Shown here in pieces: positions 45,094 through 53,879 of a stretch of 64,000 nucleotides of DNA. This stretch comes from Flavobacteriaceae bacterium. GTDB lineage: Bacteria > Bacteroidota > Bacteroidia > Flavobacteriales > Flavobacteriaceae. The stretch spans positions 24,232 through 88,231 of the forward strand of contig CANFHF010000006.1 of the NCBI GenBank assembly GCA_947446635.1. Direction: 5' to 3'. The notes under the pieces are model-generated. The model was not told where the DNA came from and did not search any database. It saw nothing but the letters and a program-made list of their open reading frames with translations. Each line of letters opens with the position of its first letter. The stretch's first letter is position 1. The translations under genes and the position numbers were made by a program.

Positions 45094-46413
45094 ATGAAGC
45101 AACTAATATACAATCTTAAAGGAGACAAAGTAATATGGTCATTCGTGGCTTTGTTGGCGCTGTTTTCGTTTATGCCTGTTTTTAGCGCGAGTAGTAATTT
45201 GGCTTATTTGAACCACGGAACGGGAAATACAATTAGTTATTTACTCAAACATTTGGCTCATATTTTTATTGGATTCATCATTATTTTTTGGGTTCATAAA
45301 GTGCCTTACCATTATTACAAAGCAATTTCTATAATTGGATTACCAGTAGTTTGGTTATTATTAGGTTATACTCTTGTCAAAGGAACAGTTATTGCAGGGG
45401 CCAATGCGAGTCGATGGATACAAGTTCCGTTTATTGGGATAACATTCCAAACGTCTACCTTGGCTTCTATTGTTTTGTTAGTTTACGTGGCTAAATATTT
45501 GTCCAAGAAAAGAGAAGAAGAAGTTACTTTTCAGGCCTCTTTTTTGGAGCTTTGGCTACCTGTTTTCGTAACATTACTTTTTATTTTACCTGCAAATTTT
45601 TCGACGACAGCGCTAATATTTTCCATGGTCTTAATGCTTGCTTTTGTGGGGAAATATCCTTTAAAATACATCGGTTTTATTCTTGGAACTGGAATTGTGA
45701 TGTTTACTTTTTTTGTTTTGTTGTCGAAAGCTTTTCCAGATTCTCATTTTTTTAGTAGGGTGGGTACCTGGACGAGTAGATTTGAAAATTTCACCTCAAA
45801 TAAACCAGGAGAAGATGATTACCAAATTGAAAAAGCAAAAATAGCTATAGCCTCTGGCGGTGTATACGGATTGGGTCCAGGAAAAAGTGTTCAAAAAAAC
45901 TTTTTGCCTCAATCGTCTTCCGATTTTATTTACGCCATTATTGTCGAAGAATGGGGGTTAATAGGAGGTTTAGGGGTTTTGACATTATACCTATTGTTGT
46001 TTTTTAGATTTATAGTAGCTGCCCATAAAGCCAATACCTTATTTGGAAAATTATTAGTTGTAGGATTGGGATTTCCAATGATTTTTCAAGCCATGATAAA
46101 TATGGCAGTTGCGGTCGAATTATTGCCAGTTACAGGACAAACACTGCCATTGATAAGTAGTGGGGGAAGTTCAATCTGGATGACCTGTATTGCTTTAGGA
46201 ATCATCATTAATGTGACCAAAAAGGAAGAAGAAATTGCCGAAGAAATAAAAGACAATGCAAGAAGAGAATCGGCATTTAAAAAACGGATTGACATGGAAT
46301 TAGAAGAAGAAAACAGCCCGCTAACCCCCGAAGGGGAAATTGAAAAAGCAAATGATAATTATTCTATCGTAGATCGTTCGGATAATCCAATCAATGCAGT
46401 TTTTGGAAAATAA
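45094..46413 (+). CDS. ftsW: Septal peptidoglycan polymerase FtsW
   Basis: The 439-residue SEDS-family glycosyltransferase has many hydrophobic segments, NASRWIQVPFIGITFQTSTL, PANFSTTALIFSMVL, YQIEKAKIAIASGGVYGLGPGKSVQKNFLPQSSSDFIYAII, and LPVTGQTLPLISSGGSS. It polymerises glycan strands from lipid II at the septum with FtsI. The C-terminal tail of about 70 residues is acidic and cytoplasmic. Confidence 0.95.
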   Translation: MKQLIYNLKGDKVIWSFVALLALFSFMPVFSASSNLAYLNHGTGNTISYLLKHLAHIFIGFIIIFWVHKVPYHYYKAISIIGLPVVWLLLGYTLVKGTVIAGANASRWIQVPFIGITFQTSTLASIVLLVYVAKYLSKKREEEVTFQASFLELWLPVFVTLLFILPANFSTTALIFSMVLMLAFVGKYPLKYIGFILGTGIVMFTFFVLLSKAFPDSHFFSRVGTWTSRFENFTSNKPGEDDYQIEKAKIAIASGGVYGLGPGKSVQKNFLPQSSSDFIYAIIVEEWGLIGGLGVLTLYLLLFFRFIVAAHKANTLFGKLLVVGLGFPMIFQAMINMAVAVELLPVTGQTLPLISSGGSSIWMTCIALGIIINVTKKEEEIAEEIKDNARRESAFKKRIDMELEEENSPLTPEGEIEKANDNYSIVDRSDNPINAVFGK

Positions 46414-46446
46414 TTAATTTAAAAAAGGAAATATAGTTTAAGAATA

Positions 46447-47532
46447 ATGGCAAAATATAAATTCATTTTAAGTGGTGGCGGAACAGGAGGACATATCTAT
46501 CCTGCGATTGCGATTGCTAATGAATTAAAGGCTCGTTTTCCTGACGCCGAATTTCTTTTTGTGGGCGCCAAAGATAAAATGGAAATGCAAAAAGTGCCAC
46601 AAGTGGGGTATCATATAAAAGGCTTGTGGATAGCTGGTTTACAGAGAAAATTAACTTTGCAAAATGCATTATTTCCAATAAAATTAATAAATAGTTTGTG
46701 GAAATCTCGAATGATACTCCAGCAATTCAAACCTAATGTGGTGATAGGAACTGGAGGCTTTGCTTCTGGACCCTTATTGCAAATGGCTAATATGATGGAT
46801 ATTCCAACGGTGATTCAGGAACAGAATTCCTATCCGGGAATAACCAATAAATTATTGAGCAAGAAAGCAAATAAAATTTGTGTTGCCTATGAAAATTTGG
46901 AACGATTTTTTCCAAAAGATAAAATGATTTTAACGGGAAATCCCGTTCGACAAGACTTAATTGATATCGAAAGTAAAAAGGAAGAAGCGATACAGTATTT
47001 CAATTTAGATGCCAATAAAAAAACGGTATTGGTTCTTGGCGGAAGCCTTGGCGCCAGAAGAGTAAATCATTTAATTGAAAAGGAATTGGATACTATTCTT
47101 TCCCAAGATGTTCAGGTTATTTGGCAATGTGGAAAGTTATATTTCGAAGAGTATAAAAAATACAACTCGCAAAAAGTTCAGGTTTCGGCATTTATTGACC
47201 GAATGGATTTGGTTTATGCGGCTGCCGACATTGTGATTTCAAGAGCTGGCGCATCATCGGTTTCGGAGTTGTGTATTGTAGGTAAACCGGTTATTTTTAT
47301 TCCTTCTCCAAATGTTGCTGAAGATCACCAAACCAAAAACGCAAAAACGATAGTCGATAAAAAAGGAGCATTAATGTTAAAAGAAACGGAATTGGATTTG
47401 CAATTCAGCCTTGTTTTTGAGTCCTTGTTGAAGGACTCTGGAAAACAAGATCAGTTGAGTAAAAATATAAAGCAATTGGCTTTGCCTAATGCCACAAAAC
47501 AAATAGTTGACGAAATTTTAAAATTAGTCTAA
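46447..47532 (+). CDS. murG: Lipid II synthase MurG (GlcNAc transferase)
   Basis: A 361-residue GT-B glycosyltransferase. It has [81 protein letters not shown] and [16 protein letters not shown]. It transfers GlcNAc to lipid I at the inner face of the membrane. Its stop codon lies inside a perfect hairpin. Confidence 0.96.
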   Translation: MAKYKFILSGGGTGGHIYPAIAIANELKARFPDAEFLFVGAKDKMEMQKVPQVGYHIKGLWIAGLQRKLTLQNALFPIKLINSLWKSRMILQQFKPNVVIGTGGFASGPLLQMANMMDIPTVIQEQNSYPGITNKLLSKKANKICVAYENLERFFPKDKMILTGNPVRQDLIDIESKKEEAIQYFNLDANKKTVLVLGGSLGARRVNHLIEKELDTILSQDVQVIWQCGKLYFEEYKKYNSQKVQVSAFIDRMDLVYAAADIVISRAGASSVSELCIVGKPVIFIPSPNVAEDHQTKNAKTIVDKKGALMLKETELDLQFSLVFESLLKDSGKQDQLSKNIKQLALPNATKQIVDEILKLV

Positions 47533-47550
47533 AGTCAAACGACTTTAGAC
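47527..47550 (+). other. Perfect hairpin at the murG-murC junction
   Basis: GTCTAAAGTC pairs perfectly with GACTTTAGAC around loop AAAC. It contains the murG stop and is followed by only three T residues, so it is not a good terminator. murC starts 30 bases later. Confidence 0.55.
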
Positions 47551-47580
47551 TTTAAAACTGTAAGACTTTCAAACTAAATT

Positions 47581-48930
47581 ATGAATCTAAACCAAATACA
47601 TAACGTTTATTTTATAGGAATCGGAGGGATTGGGATGAGTGCTTTGGCGCGCTATTTCAAAGCTATCGGCAAGAACGTATCGGGTTATGATAAAACCGAA
47701 ACGGAACTTACTAAAGAATTACAACAGCTTGGAATCTCCATTCATTTTGAAGATCGCATTGATTTAATTCCAGCTGATTATTACGTTGAAAACACCTTGG
47801 TAATTATAACTCCTGCGGTTCCAATGTATCATTCGGAATGGAATTATTTCTTGGAGCGAGAATACGAAGTGAAGAAACGAGCCGAAGTTTTGGGGATTAT
47901 TACAAAAGACACGTTTTGTTTTGCAGTGGCGGGTACTCATGGCAAAACCACAACATCTAGTATACTCGGTCATATTTTATTTGAAAGCGGAGTAGATGTT
48001 ACTGCTTTTGTAGGCGGAATTGTTGAAAATTATAATTCGAATTTAATAGGAAATGGCAAGACGGTAACTGTTGTCGAGGCCGATGAATTTGACCGTTCCT
48101 TTCTGTATTTGCATCCCAATATTGCTTGTGTGACATCAATGGATGCGGATCATTTGGACATTTATGGAGATAAATCGGCGATAGAAGCTTCGTTTGTGGA
48201 ATTTGCCAGTAAAGTTACCGATAAAAGTAAACTTTTTATCACCAATGAACTGCCAATACAAGGTGTTACTTGCGCTGTCAATGCAGCTGCTAATTTTTCT
48301 GCGTACAATATCAGAATTGTCAATTGTCAATACGTTTTTGACGTTAAAACGGGAACAGAGATAATACTAAATATAGAATTTGGTTTGCCTGGAAAACATA
48401 ATTTGATGAATGCATTAATGGCCTTGGCAATGGCTAAAACTTTTGGTCTTCCAAACGAAGCTATTGCCAGCGCCTTACTTTCATTCAAAGGGATAAAGCG
48501 ACGATTTTCGTATCAAATCAAAACTGAAAATTTAATTTATATTGACGACTATGCACATCATCCAACAGAGATAAACGCAGTGCATCAAGCAGTTCGAGAA
48601 TTATATCCCAACAAAAAGGTATTGGCGATTTTTCAGCCTCATTTATTTAGTAGAACTAAAGATTTTGCCGATGATTTTGCACAAAGTTTGGCCGCTTTTG
48701 ATCAAGTGATTCTATTAGATATTTATCCTGCACGTGAATTACCTATGGAAGGCATTAATTCACAATGGTTATTGCATAAAATAGACAATACAAATAAAAA
48801 ATTGGTTTCAAAACAGGAATTAGTACCATCGATTTTAGAAAGCGATGCCGTGGTTATCGTAACCATCGGAGCGGGAGATATTGGAGAATTAGTGCCATCA
48901 ATTAAGAAAGCAATATATGAAACTATTTAA
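47581..48930 (+). CDS. murC: UDP-MurNAc--L-alanine ligase MurC
   Basis: The 449-residue Mur ligase has GIGGIGMSALARYFKAIGKNVSGYD, the ATP loop AGTHGKTTTSSILG, VVEADEFDRSFL, SMDADHLDIYGD, and DDYAHHPTEI followed by FQPHLFSRTKDF. It attaches the first amino acid of the stem peptide. The last codons overlap ftsQ by 14 bases. Confidence 0.95.
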   Translation: MNLNQIHNVYFIGIGGIGMSALARYFKAIGKNVSGYDKTETELTKELQQLGISIHFEDRIDLIPADYYVENTLVIITPAVPMYHSEWNYFLEREYEVKKRAEVLGIITKDTFCFAVAGTHGKTTTSSILGHILFESGVDVTAFVGGIVENYNSNLIGNGKTVTVVEADEFDRSFLYLHPNIACVTSMDADHLDIYGDKSAIEASFVEFASKVTDKSKLFITNELPIQGVTCAVNAAANFSAYNIRIVNCQYVFDVKTGTEIILNIEFGLPGKHNLMNALMALAMAKTFGLPNEAIASALLSFKGIKRRFSYQIKTENLIYIDDYAHHPTEINAVHQAVRELYPNKKVLAIFQPHLFSRTKDFADDFAQSLAAFDQVILLDIYPARELPMEGINSQWLLHKIDNTNKKLVSKQELVPSILESDAVVIVTIGAGDIGELVPSIKKAIYETI

Positions 48931-49639
48931 TTGGACAAATATTAGATTAGTACTGATGTTTGCATTAGTAATTTTCTTGTTTTCGTTTACATCAAATCGA
49001 AATAACAATAGGAAAATTGCCAAATCGGTTGTTTTTTTTAGTGGAGATAACGCTCCTTTTGTCGATTCAGAAACGGTTAATAAATTGTTAATAGAAAATA
49101 AAAAGGACTCGCAAACTATCGGTAAAGATAAATTAGATTTGAATAAGTTAGAAATGACTTTGAATGCACAGGAAATGATTGAAAGTTCGGATGTGTTTCT
49201 AAGTATAGATGGAGTTCTAAAAGCAGTGGTGAAACAAAAAACTCCTATAGCCAGGGTTTTCGACGGCAATGGTTCTTTCTATATTGATTACGAAGGAAAT
49301 ACAATGCCTTTGTCAGCTAATTTTACAGCTAGAGTTCCGCTTGTTTCGGGGGAAATAAATAATAAAAATAGCAAAGATTTAGCCGAATTATTTCGCATAA
49401 TTCATGACGATGTTTTTTTAAAAAAAAACATTATTGGTGTTCAAATTATGCCTAACGGGAGCTTGTTAATGTTCAATAGGAATTTTAATTACCAAATAGA
49501 TTTTGGAAGAGCTATAAAATTAAAATCAAAATTCAACAATTATAAGGCGTTTTTTCAAAAAGCGGTTTTAGATAGTTCGTTATATAAATATAAAACAATT
49601 GACCTCCGGTTTACACAACAAGTAGTTTGTACTAAATAA
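48917..49639 (+). CDS. ftsQ: Cell division protein FtsQ-like
   Basis: The 240-residue protein has one N-terminal transmembrane helix (LVLMFALVIFLFSF, residues 12-25) and a periplasmic part with a POTRA-like stretch. DAPEMI-type core segments are replaced by LNAQEMIESSDVFLSIDGVLKAVVKQKTPIARVF, then FYIDYEGNTMPLS and a terminal TIDLRFTQQVVC. This fits FtsQ/DivIB, the scaffold of the divisome. The call is based on both domain pattern and position. The gap to ftsA is three bases. Confidence 0.88.
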   Translation: MKLFNWTNIRLVLMFALVIFLFSFTSNRNNNRKIAKSVVFFSGDNAPFVDSETVNKLLIENKKDSQTIGKDKLDLNKLEMTLNAQEMIESSDVFLSIDGVLKAVVKQKTPIARVFDGNGSFYIDYEGNTMPLSANFTARVPLVSGEINNKNSKDLAELFRIIHDDVFLKKNIIGVQIMPNGSLLMFNRNFNYQIDFGRAIKLKSKFNNYKAFFQKAVLDSSLYKYKTIDLRFTQQVVCTK

Positions 49640-49642
49640 TAG

Positions 49643-51028
49643 ATGATGGAAAAAGAGAATATTGCAGTAGGTCTAGATATTGGCACAACCAAAATTGTCG
49701 CCATGATAGGCCGGAAAAATGAATATGGAAAGCTGGAAATTTTAGGTATTGGAAAATCTAAAAGTCTCGGTGTGGCAAGAGGTGTAGTGAATAATATCAC
49801 TCAAACCATACAATCTATTCAACAAGCAGTATTAGAAGCCGAAACCAAATCAGGATATAAAATTAAAGATGTGGTCGTTGGAATTGCGGGTCAACACATT
49901 CGAAGTATTCAGCATAGTGATTACATCATTAGGAGCAATGCCGAAGAAGTGATTGATGGGAATGACATCCAGCTTTTGATTGACCAAGTAAATAAATTGG
50001 CTATGTTACCTGGCGAAGAAATAATTCACGTTTTGCCACAAGAATTCAAAATCGATGGTCAATCCGAAATCAAGGAGCCTATTGGCATGTATGGAGGAAG
50101 GTTAGAGTCTAGTTTTCATGTGGTAGTAGGTCAAGCAGCTTCCATCCGAAATTTAGGTAGATGCGTTCAAAGTACCGGGATAGAATTATCGGGATTGACC
50201 TTGGAGCCATTAGCATCGGCTGACGCGGTTTTAAGTCAAGAAGAAAAAGAAGCAGGAGTTGCCTTGATTGATATTGGAGGAGGAACAACAGATTTAGCCA
50301 TTTTTAAAGATGGAATTATTCGCCACACCGCCGTAGTCCCTTTTGGAGGAAACGTCATTACAGATGATATAAAAGAAGGTTGTTCTATTATCGAAAAGCA
50401 AGCCGAATTATTGAAAGTAAAGTTCGGATCAGCATGGCCAGGTGAAAATAAAGAAAATGAAATTGTTTCCATTCCAGGACTTAGAGGAAGAGAACCAAAA
50501 GAAATATCGTTAAAGAATTTGTCTAAAATAATTAATGCCCGTGTAATCGAAATTATTGAGCAGGTTTTTACGGAAATTAAAGAATACGGACACGAAGATC
50601 CTCGTAAAAAATTGATTGCAGGAATTGTACTTACCGGTGGTGGAGCGCAATTGAAACACATCAAACAATTAGTGGAATATATCACAGGAATGGACACTAG
50701 AATTGGCTATCCAAATGAGCATTTGGCTGGAAATTCAGACGAAGAAATATCAAGTCCGTTATATGCCACGGCGGTTGGATTAGTAATGAATAGCATTGAA
50801 AATAAAACACAAAGCGCAGTAAGATCCGATGTGCCGGGAGCAATAAATACAAATCCTGTTGGAATGTCAATAATTCAAAACCCTGAAAATGAAGAGTCTG
50901 GAATTGAGGTTGAGATGGAAAGGGAAGAAATTGTAGATGTTGAAATTTCCACAGACCACAAAATTAGAAGTTCGTTTTTTGGAGGATACTTAGATAAGAT
51001 CAAAGATTTTCTAGACAACGCAGAATAA
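49643..51028 (+). CDS. ftsA: Cell division protein FtsA
   Basis: This 461-residue actin-like ATPase has GLDIGTTKIVAMIG, the FtsA-specific SHS2 insert domain region (QHIRSIQHSDYIIRS), DIGGGTTDLAIF, PFGGNVITDDI, and VLTGGGAQLKHI. An acidic linker (ESGIEVEMEREEIVDVEI) leads to a C-terminal amphipathic segment, SFFGGYLDKIKDFLD, that can tether it to the membrane. FtsA anchors FtsZ filaments. It starts three bases after ftsQ. Confidence 0.96.
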   Translation: MMEKENIAVGLDIGTTKIVAMIGRKNEYGKLEILGIGKSKSLGVARGVVNNITQTIQSIQQAVLEAETKSGYKIKDVVVGIAGQHIRSIQHSDYIIRSNAEEVIDGNDIQLLIDQVNKLAMLPGEEIIHVLPQEFKIDGQSEIKEPIGMYGGRLESSFHVVVGQAASIRNLGRCVQSTGIELSGLTLEPLASADAVLSQEEKEAGVALIDIGGGTTDLAIFKDGIIRHTAVVPFGGNVITDDIKEGCSIIEKQAELLKVKFGSAWPGENKENEIVSIPGLRGREPKEISLKNLSKIINARVIEIIEQVFTEIKEYGHEDPRKKLIAGIVLTGGGAQLKHIKQLVEYITGMDTRIGYPNEHLAGNSDEEISSPLYATAVGLVMNSIENKTQSAVRSDVPGAINTNPVGMSIIQNPENEESGIEVEMEREEIVDVEISTDHKIRSSFFGGYLDKIKDFLDNAE

Positions 51029-51071
51029 TAAACGAAGCATAAACTATATATAAATATTAAAACCCAATAAG

Positions 51072-53021
51072 ATGATGAGCAACTCAGAATTTGGAAGTAT
51101 TTCATTTGATTTACCAAAAAACCAATCAAATGTAATAAAAGTTATTGGAGTCGGTGGTGGCGGAAGTAATGCTATAAACCACATGTTTAAACAAGGGATT
51201 AAAGGCGTAGACTTTATCGTTTGTAATACCGATTCTCAAGCGTTGGAAAACAGTGCGGTTCCCAATAAAATTCAATTAGGAGTAAATTTAACCGAAGGAC
51301 TTGGCGCAGGAGCCAATCCAGATGTGGGACAACAGTCCGCTATTGAAAGTATTGCCGATATTGAAAAGATGCTCGATAGTAATACTAAGATGGTTTTTAT
51401 TACTGCTGGTATGGGTGGGGGTACTGGTACAGGTGCTGCGCCAGTAATTGCTCAATTGGCTAAAGAAAGAGATATTTTAACGGTGGGAATTGTGACTTTG
51501 CCTTTTGTGTTTGAAGGAAAGGTACGTCAGGAGCAAGCCCTTATCGGAATTGATAAATTGCGCAAGCAAGTCGATTCGTTAATTATTATCAATAATAATA
51601 AATTAAGAGAGGTATACGGAAATCTAGGTTTCAAAGCTGGCTTTTCAAAAGCGGATGAAGTTTTGGCTACTGCCTCAAGAGGCATCGCCGAAGTAATCAC
51701 GCATCATTACACTCAAAATATTGATTTAAAAGATGCCAAAACGGTATTGTCCAATAGCGGGACAGCTATTATGGGTTCTGCAGTAGCTTCGGGCGAGAAT
51801 AGAGCCAAAGAAGGTATTATGGCTGCTTTGGACTCTCCGTTATTGAATGACAATAAAATCACTGGTGCCAAAAACGTATTGTTGCTCATCGTTTCTGGTT
51901 CAGCTGAAATTACAATTGATGAAATCGGGGAAATCAACGATTTTATCCAAACAGAGGCCGGTCACAATGCTAATATTATTATGGGTGTAGGCGAAGACGA
52001 AACCCTTGGTGACGCTATTTCGGTGACTATCATTGCTACAGGTTTTGATGTGGAACAACAAAATGAAATTGTAAATACCGAACCTAAAAAGATTATTCAC
52101 ACGCTGGAAGACGAACAAAAAAGTGTACACGACTTAACAAAAATAATGGTTCCTGCCTTTAACTGGGAAAAAGAAACTCCATCGGCCAATACCACCGAAA
52201 GAATTGTTTTCGAATTATTGGAAGATGAAGTGGAGGAATCTGTCCCAGCAGCAGCTGCGTCAATAAGCAAAGAAGAGTTAATGGGTATGTCTGAATTTAT
52301 TAAAAATTTAGATGTGACTTTTGAAATTGTTTCTCCTATTAATGATTTAGATTTTATTGTTTCATCAACAACTGTTCAGGATATAAAAGTAGTGGAGCCA
52401 AAAGTTTTTGAAAGACAAGAGCAAGCCACTTTTTCATTTGATTTGCCTCTTTTTAATACGACTGCTACACCAGAACCGGTTGCAGAAGTTACCGAAAACA
52501 AAATTCTGTTTGAACTGACTAATGAGACTCGGGATATCAATGTAAACGAAGCGGTTCAGTTTGTTCCAATGACTGAATTGAACGATAAAGGAATTATCAT
52601 ACATACACTAGAGGAATTCACCGAGGCGGAAAACATTTTTTCGAATACAACGCCAACAATAACTGCCCTAGAAGAGGTTGTTCCTGAAGAAATGAATATT
52701 ACCATGAAACAAGTGGATTTTTCGTCGGATAGCACTTCTAGTTTTGATGAAATATCACCTATGGAAATGACAATTGAAGATACTTTGAAATTTAGAGCAG
52801 ATGAACGAAGAAAAAAACTAAAGGAATTCAATTATAAATTCCACAATAATATTTCCAGAATTGATGAGCTCGAAAAAGAACCAGCATACAAAAGACTAGG
52901 CGTTGATCTTTCAAGTTCCCATTCAAACAATTTCCATTCTAGGATTTCCTTAGGAGTGGATAGCAATGACGATTTGCAATTGCGGTCTAATAATTCCTAT
53001 TTGCACGACAATGTGGACTAA
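51072..53021 (+). CDS. ftsZ: Cell division tubulin homologue FtsZ, long form
   Basis: The 649-residue protein has a full GTPase core: GVGGGGSNAINHM, NTDSQAL, the tubulin signature GGGTGTG (115-121), VTLPFVFEGKVRQEQA, and NNNKLREVYGNL. A C-terminal region of about 300 residues follows, mostly an acidic, poorly conserved linker. Near residue 603, EPAYKRLGVDL resembles the C-terminal docking peptide that binds FtsA and other partners, but about 35 residues follow it (ending HDNVD). FtsZ assembles the division ring. A strong terminator follows. Confidence 0.96.
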   Translation: MMSNSEFGSISFDLPKNQSNVIKVIGVGGGGSNAINHMFKQGIKGVDFIVCNTDSQALENSAVPNKIQLGVNLTEGLGAGANPDVGQQSAIESIADIEKMLDSNTKMVFITAGMGGGTGTGAAPVIAQLAKERDILTVGIVTLPFVFEGKVRQEQALIGIDKLRKQVDSLIIINNNKLREVYGNLGFKAGFSKADEVLATASRGIAEVITHHYTQNIDLKDAKTVLSNSGTAIMGSAVASGENRAKEGIMAALDSPLLNDNKITGAKNVLLLIVSGSAEITIDEIGEINDFIQTEAGHNANIIMGVGEDETLGDAISVTIIATGFDVEQQNEIVNTEPKKIIHTLEDEQKSVHDLTKIMVPAFNWEKETPSANTTERIVFELLEDEVEESVPAAAASISKEELMGMSEFIKNLDVTFEIVSPINDLDFIVSSTTVQDIKVVEPKVFERQEQATFSFDLPLFNTTATPEPVAEVTENKILFELTNETRDINVNEAVQFVPMTELNDKGIIIHTLEEFTEAENIFSNTTPTITALEEVVPEEMNITMKQVDFSSDSTSSFDEISPMEMTIEDTLKFRADERRKKLKEFNYKFHNNISRIDELEKEPAYKRLGVDLSSSHSNNFHSRISLGVDSNDDLQLRSNNSYLHDNVD

Positions 53022-53049
53022 TTACCCAACCCAAATTTAAAAGTGAACC

Positions 53050-53088
53050 AACCCGAAAATTGAATTCAATTTTCGGGTTATTTTTTTT
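53050..53088 (+). terminator. Terminator of the dcw operon
   Basis: A perfect 30-base palindrome (AACCCGAAAATTGAA with its complement) is followed by an eight-base T run, about 28 bases after ftsZ. It is the only strong terminator seen after mraZ. Confidence 0.93.
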
Positions 53089-53095
53089 ATCTTTG
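53088..53095 (+). promoter_or_regulatory. -7 element of the GatB/YqeY gene
   Basis: TATCTTTG begins at the end of the dcw terminator's T run. The start codon is at 53164. No -33 TTG at the right distance. Confidence 0.45.
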
Positions 53096-53135
53096 CCATC
53101 TTTGTTAGTCGTTCCCGTTTTAGTTCGAAAAGCAA

Positions 53136-53152
53136 ATCTAAAATCGTTAATC
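53136..53152 (+). repeat. 17-base direct repeat, copy 1
   Basis: ATCTAAAATCGTTAATC lies just before the GatB/YqeY gene. The identical sequence occurs at 53647-53663, after the gene and before tRNA-Arg. Confidence 0.7.
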
Positions 53153-53163
53153 AAAAATCGTAT

Positions 53164-53613
53164 ATGAGTTTATCAATACAAATCATGGAGGAAATCAAAG
53201 CCGCCATGAGAGCCAAAGACACGATGGCTCTAGAAGCCTTAAGAGCTATTAAATCCGAAATCCTTTTAGCGCAAACTGCCACAGGATCAAAAGAGGAAAT
53301 ATCGGCGGCAGACGAGATCAAATTGCTTCAAAAATTGGTAAAAACCCGTAAGGATAGTGCCAAAATTTTCACGGAACAAAACCGAATGGATTTGGCAGAA
53401 CCTGAATTGGCACAAATCGCTGTCATCGAAAAATTCTTACCTGCACAAATGAGCGAAACCGAAGTGGAAGTCATTATTGCAAAAATCATTGCCGACACAG
53501 GTGCTACGGGAATTGCTGCGATGGGAAAAGTAATGGGGCTGGCCGCTGCCCAATTAGGCGGAACCGCCGAAGGAAAAACTATTTCGACTATCGTTAAGAA
53601 GCTTTTGATCTAA
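53164..53613 (+). CDS. GatB/YqeY domain protein
   Basis: This 149-residue, all-helical protein has the YqeY signature: IMEEIKAAMRAKDTMALEALRAIKSEI, LLQKLVKTRKDSAKIFTEQNRMDLAEPELAQIAVIEKFLPAQMSETEV, and MGKVMGLAAAQLGGTAEGKTISTIVKKLL. It resembles the tRNA-binding tail of GatB and is thought to act with tRNA or aminoacyl-tRNA enzymes, without a firm function. It is bracketed by a 17-base direct repeat. Confidence 0.9.
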   Translation: MSLSIQIMEEIKAAMRAKDTMALEALRAIKSEILLAQTATGSKEEISAADEIKLLQKLVKTRKDSAKIFTEQNRMDLAEPELAQIAVIEKFLPAQMSETEVEVIIAKIIADTGATGIAAMGKVMGLAAAQLGGTAEGKTISTIVKKLLI

Positions 53614-53646
53614 ATAACGCACTCGATTAATGTTTTTAAATCCTAC

Positions 53647-53663
53647 ATCTAAAATCGTTAATC
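53647..53663 (+). repeat. 17-base direct repeat, copy 2
   Basis: The same 17 bases as at 53136-53152, 34 bases after the GatB/YqeY stop and 12 bases before tRNA-Arg. Confidence 0.7.
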
Positions 53664-53675
53664 TACAATTATAAT

Positions 53676-53749
53676 GGCTTCGTAGTTCAACTGGATAGAA
53701 TTTCAGATTTCGGCTCTGAAGGTTGCAGGTTCGAACCCTGCCGAGGTCA
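53676..53749 (+). tRNA. tRNA-Arg (TCG)
   Basis: A 74-base cloverleaf. The acceptor GGCTTCG pairs with CGAGGTC (two G-U pairs), the anticodon stem TCAGA/TCTGA closes loop TTTCGGC with anticodon TCG, and the T arm is GCAGG/CCTGC around TTCGAAC. CCA is not encoded. No clear promoter of its own; it may be cotranscribed with the GatB/YqeY gene. Confidence 0.94.
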
Positions 53750-53757
53750 CTACTAAA

Positions 53758-53787
53758 AAAAACTTCAAGTTTTCTTGAGGTTTTTTT
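53758..53787 (+). terminator. Terminator of tRNA-Arg
   Basis: AAACTTCAAG pairs with CTTGAGGTTT and is followed by a T run. Confidence 0.8.
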
Positions 53788-53815
53788 GCTTTTCCAAAAT
53801 GCAAAAGACTTTGCT

Positions 53816-53847
53816 ACAAAAAAAAGCCACTACTTTCGTAGTGGCTT
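53816..53847 (-). terminator. Terminator of the T9SS surface protein gene
   Basis: On the minus strand, AAGCCACTAC pairs perfectly with GTAGTGGCTT around GAAA and is followed by a T run. It lies about 30 bases after the gene's stop. Confidence 0.88.
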
Positions 53848-53879
53848 GAATTAACTGTTTATGGTTGCTTATAGTATTT

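Noticed and set aside
47527..47550. Hairpin after murG as an intrinsic terminator
   Set aside because: Only three T residues follow before A residues, and murC follows at once in the same operon.
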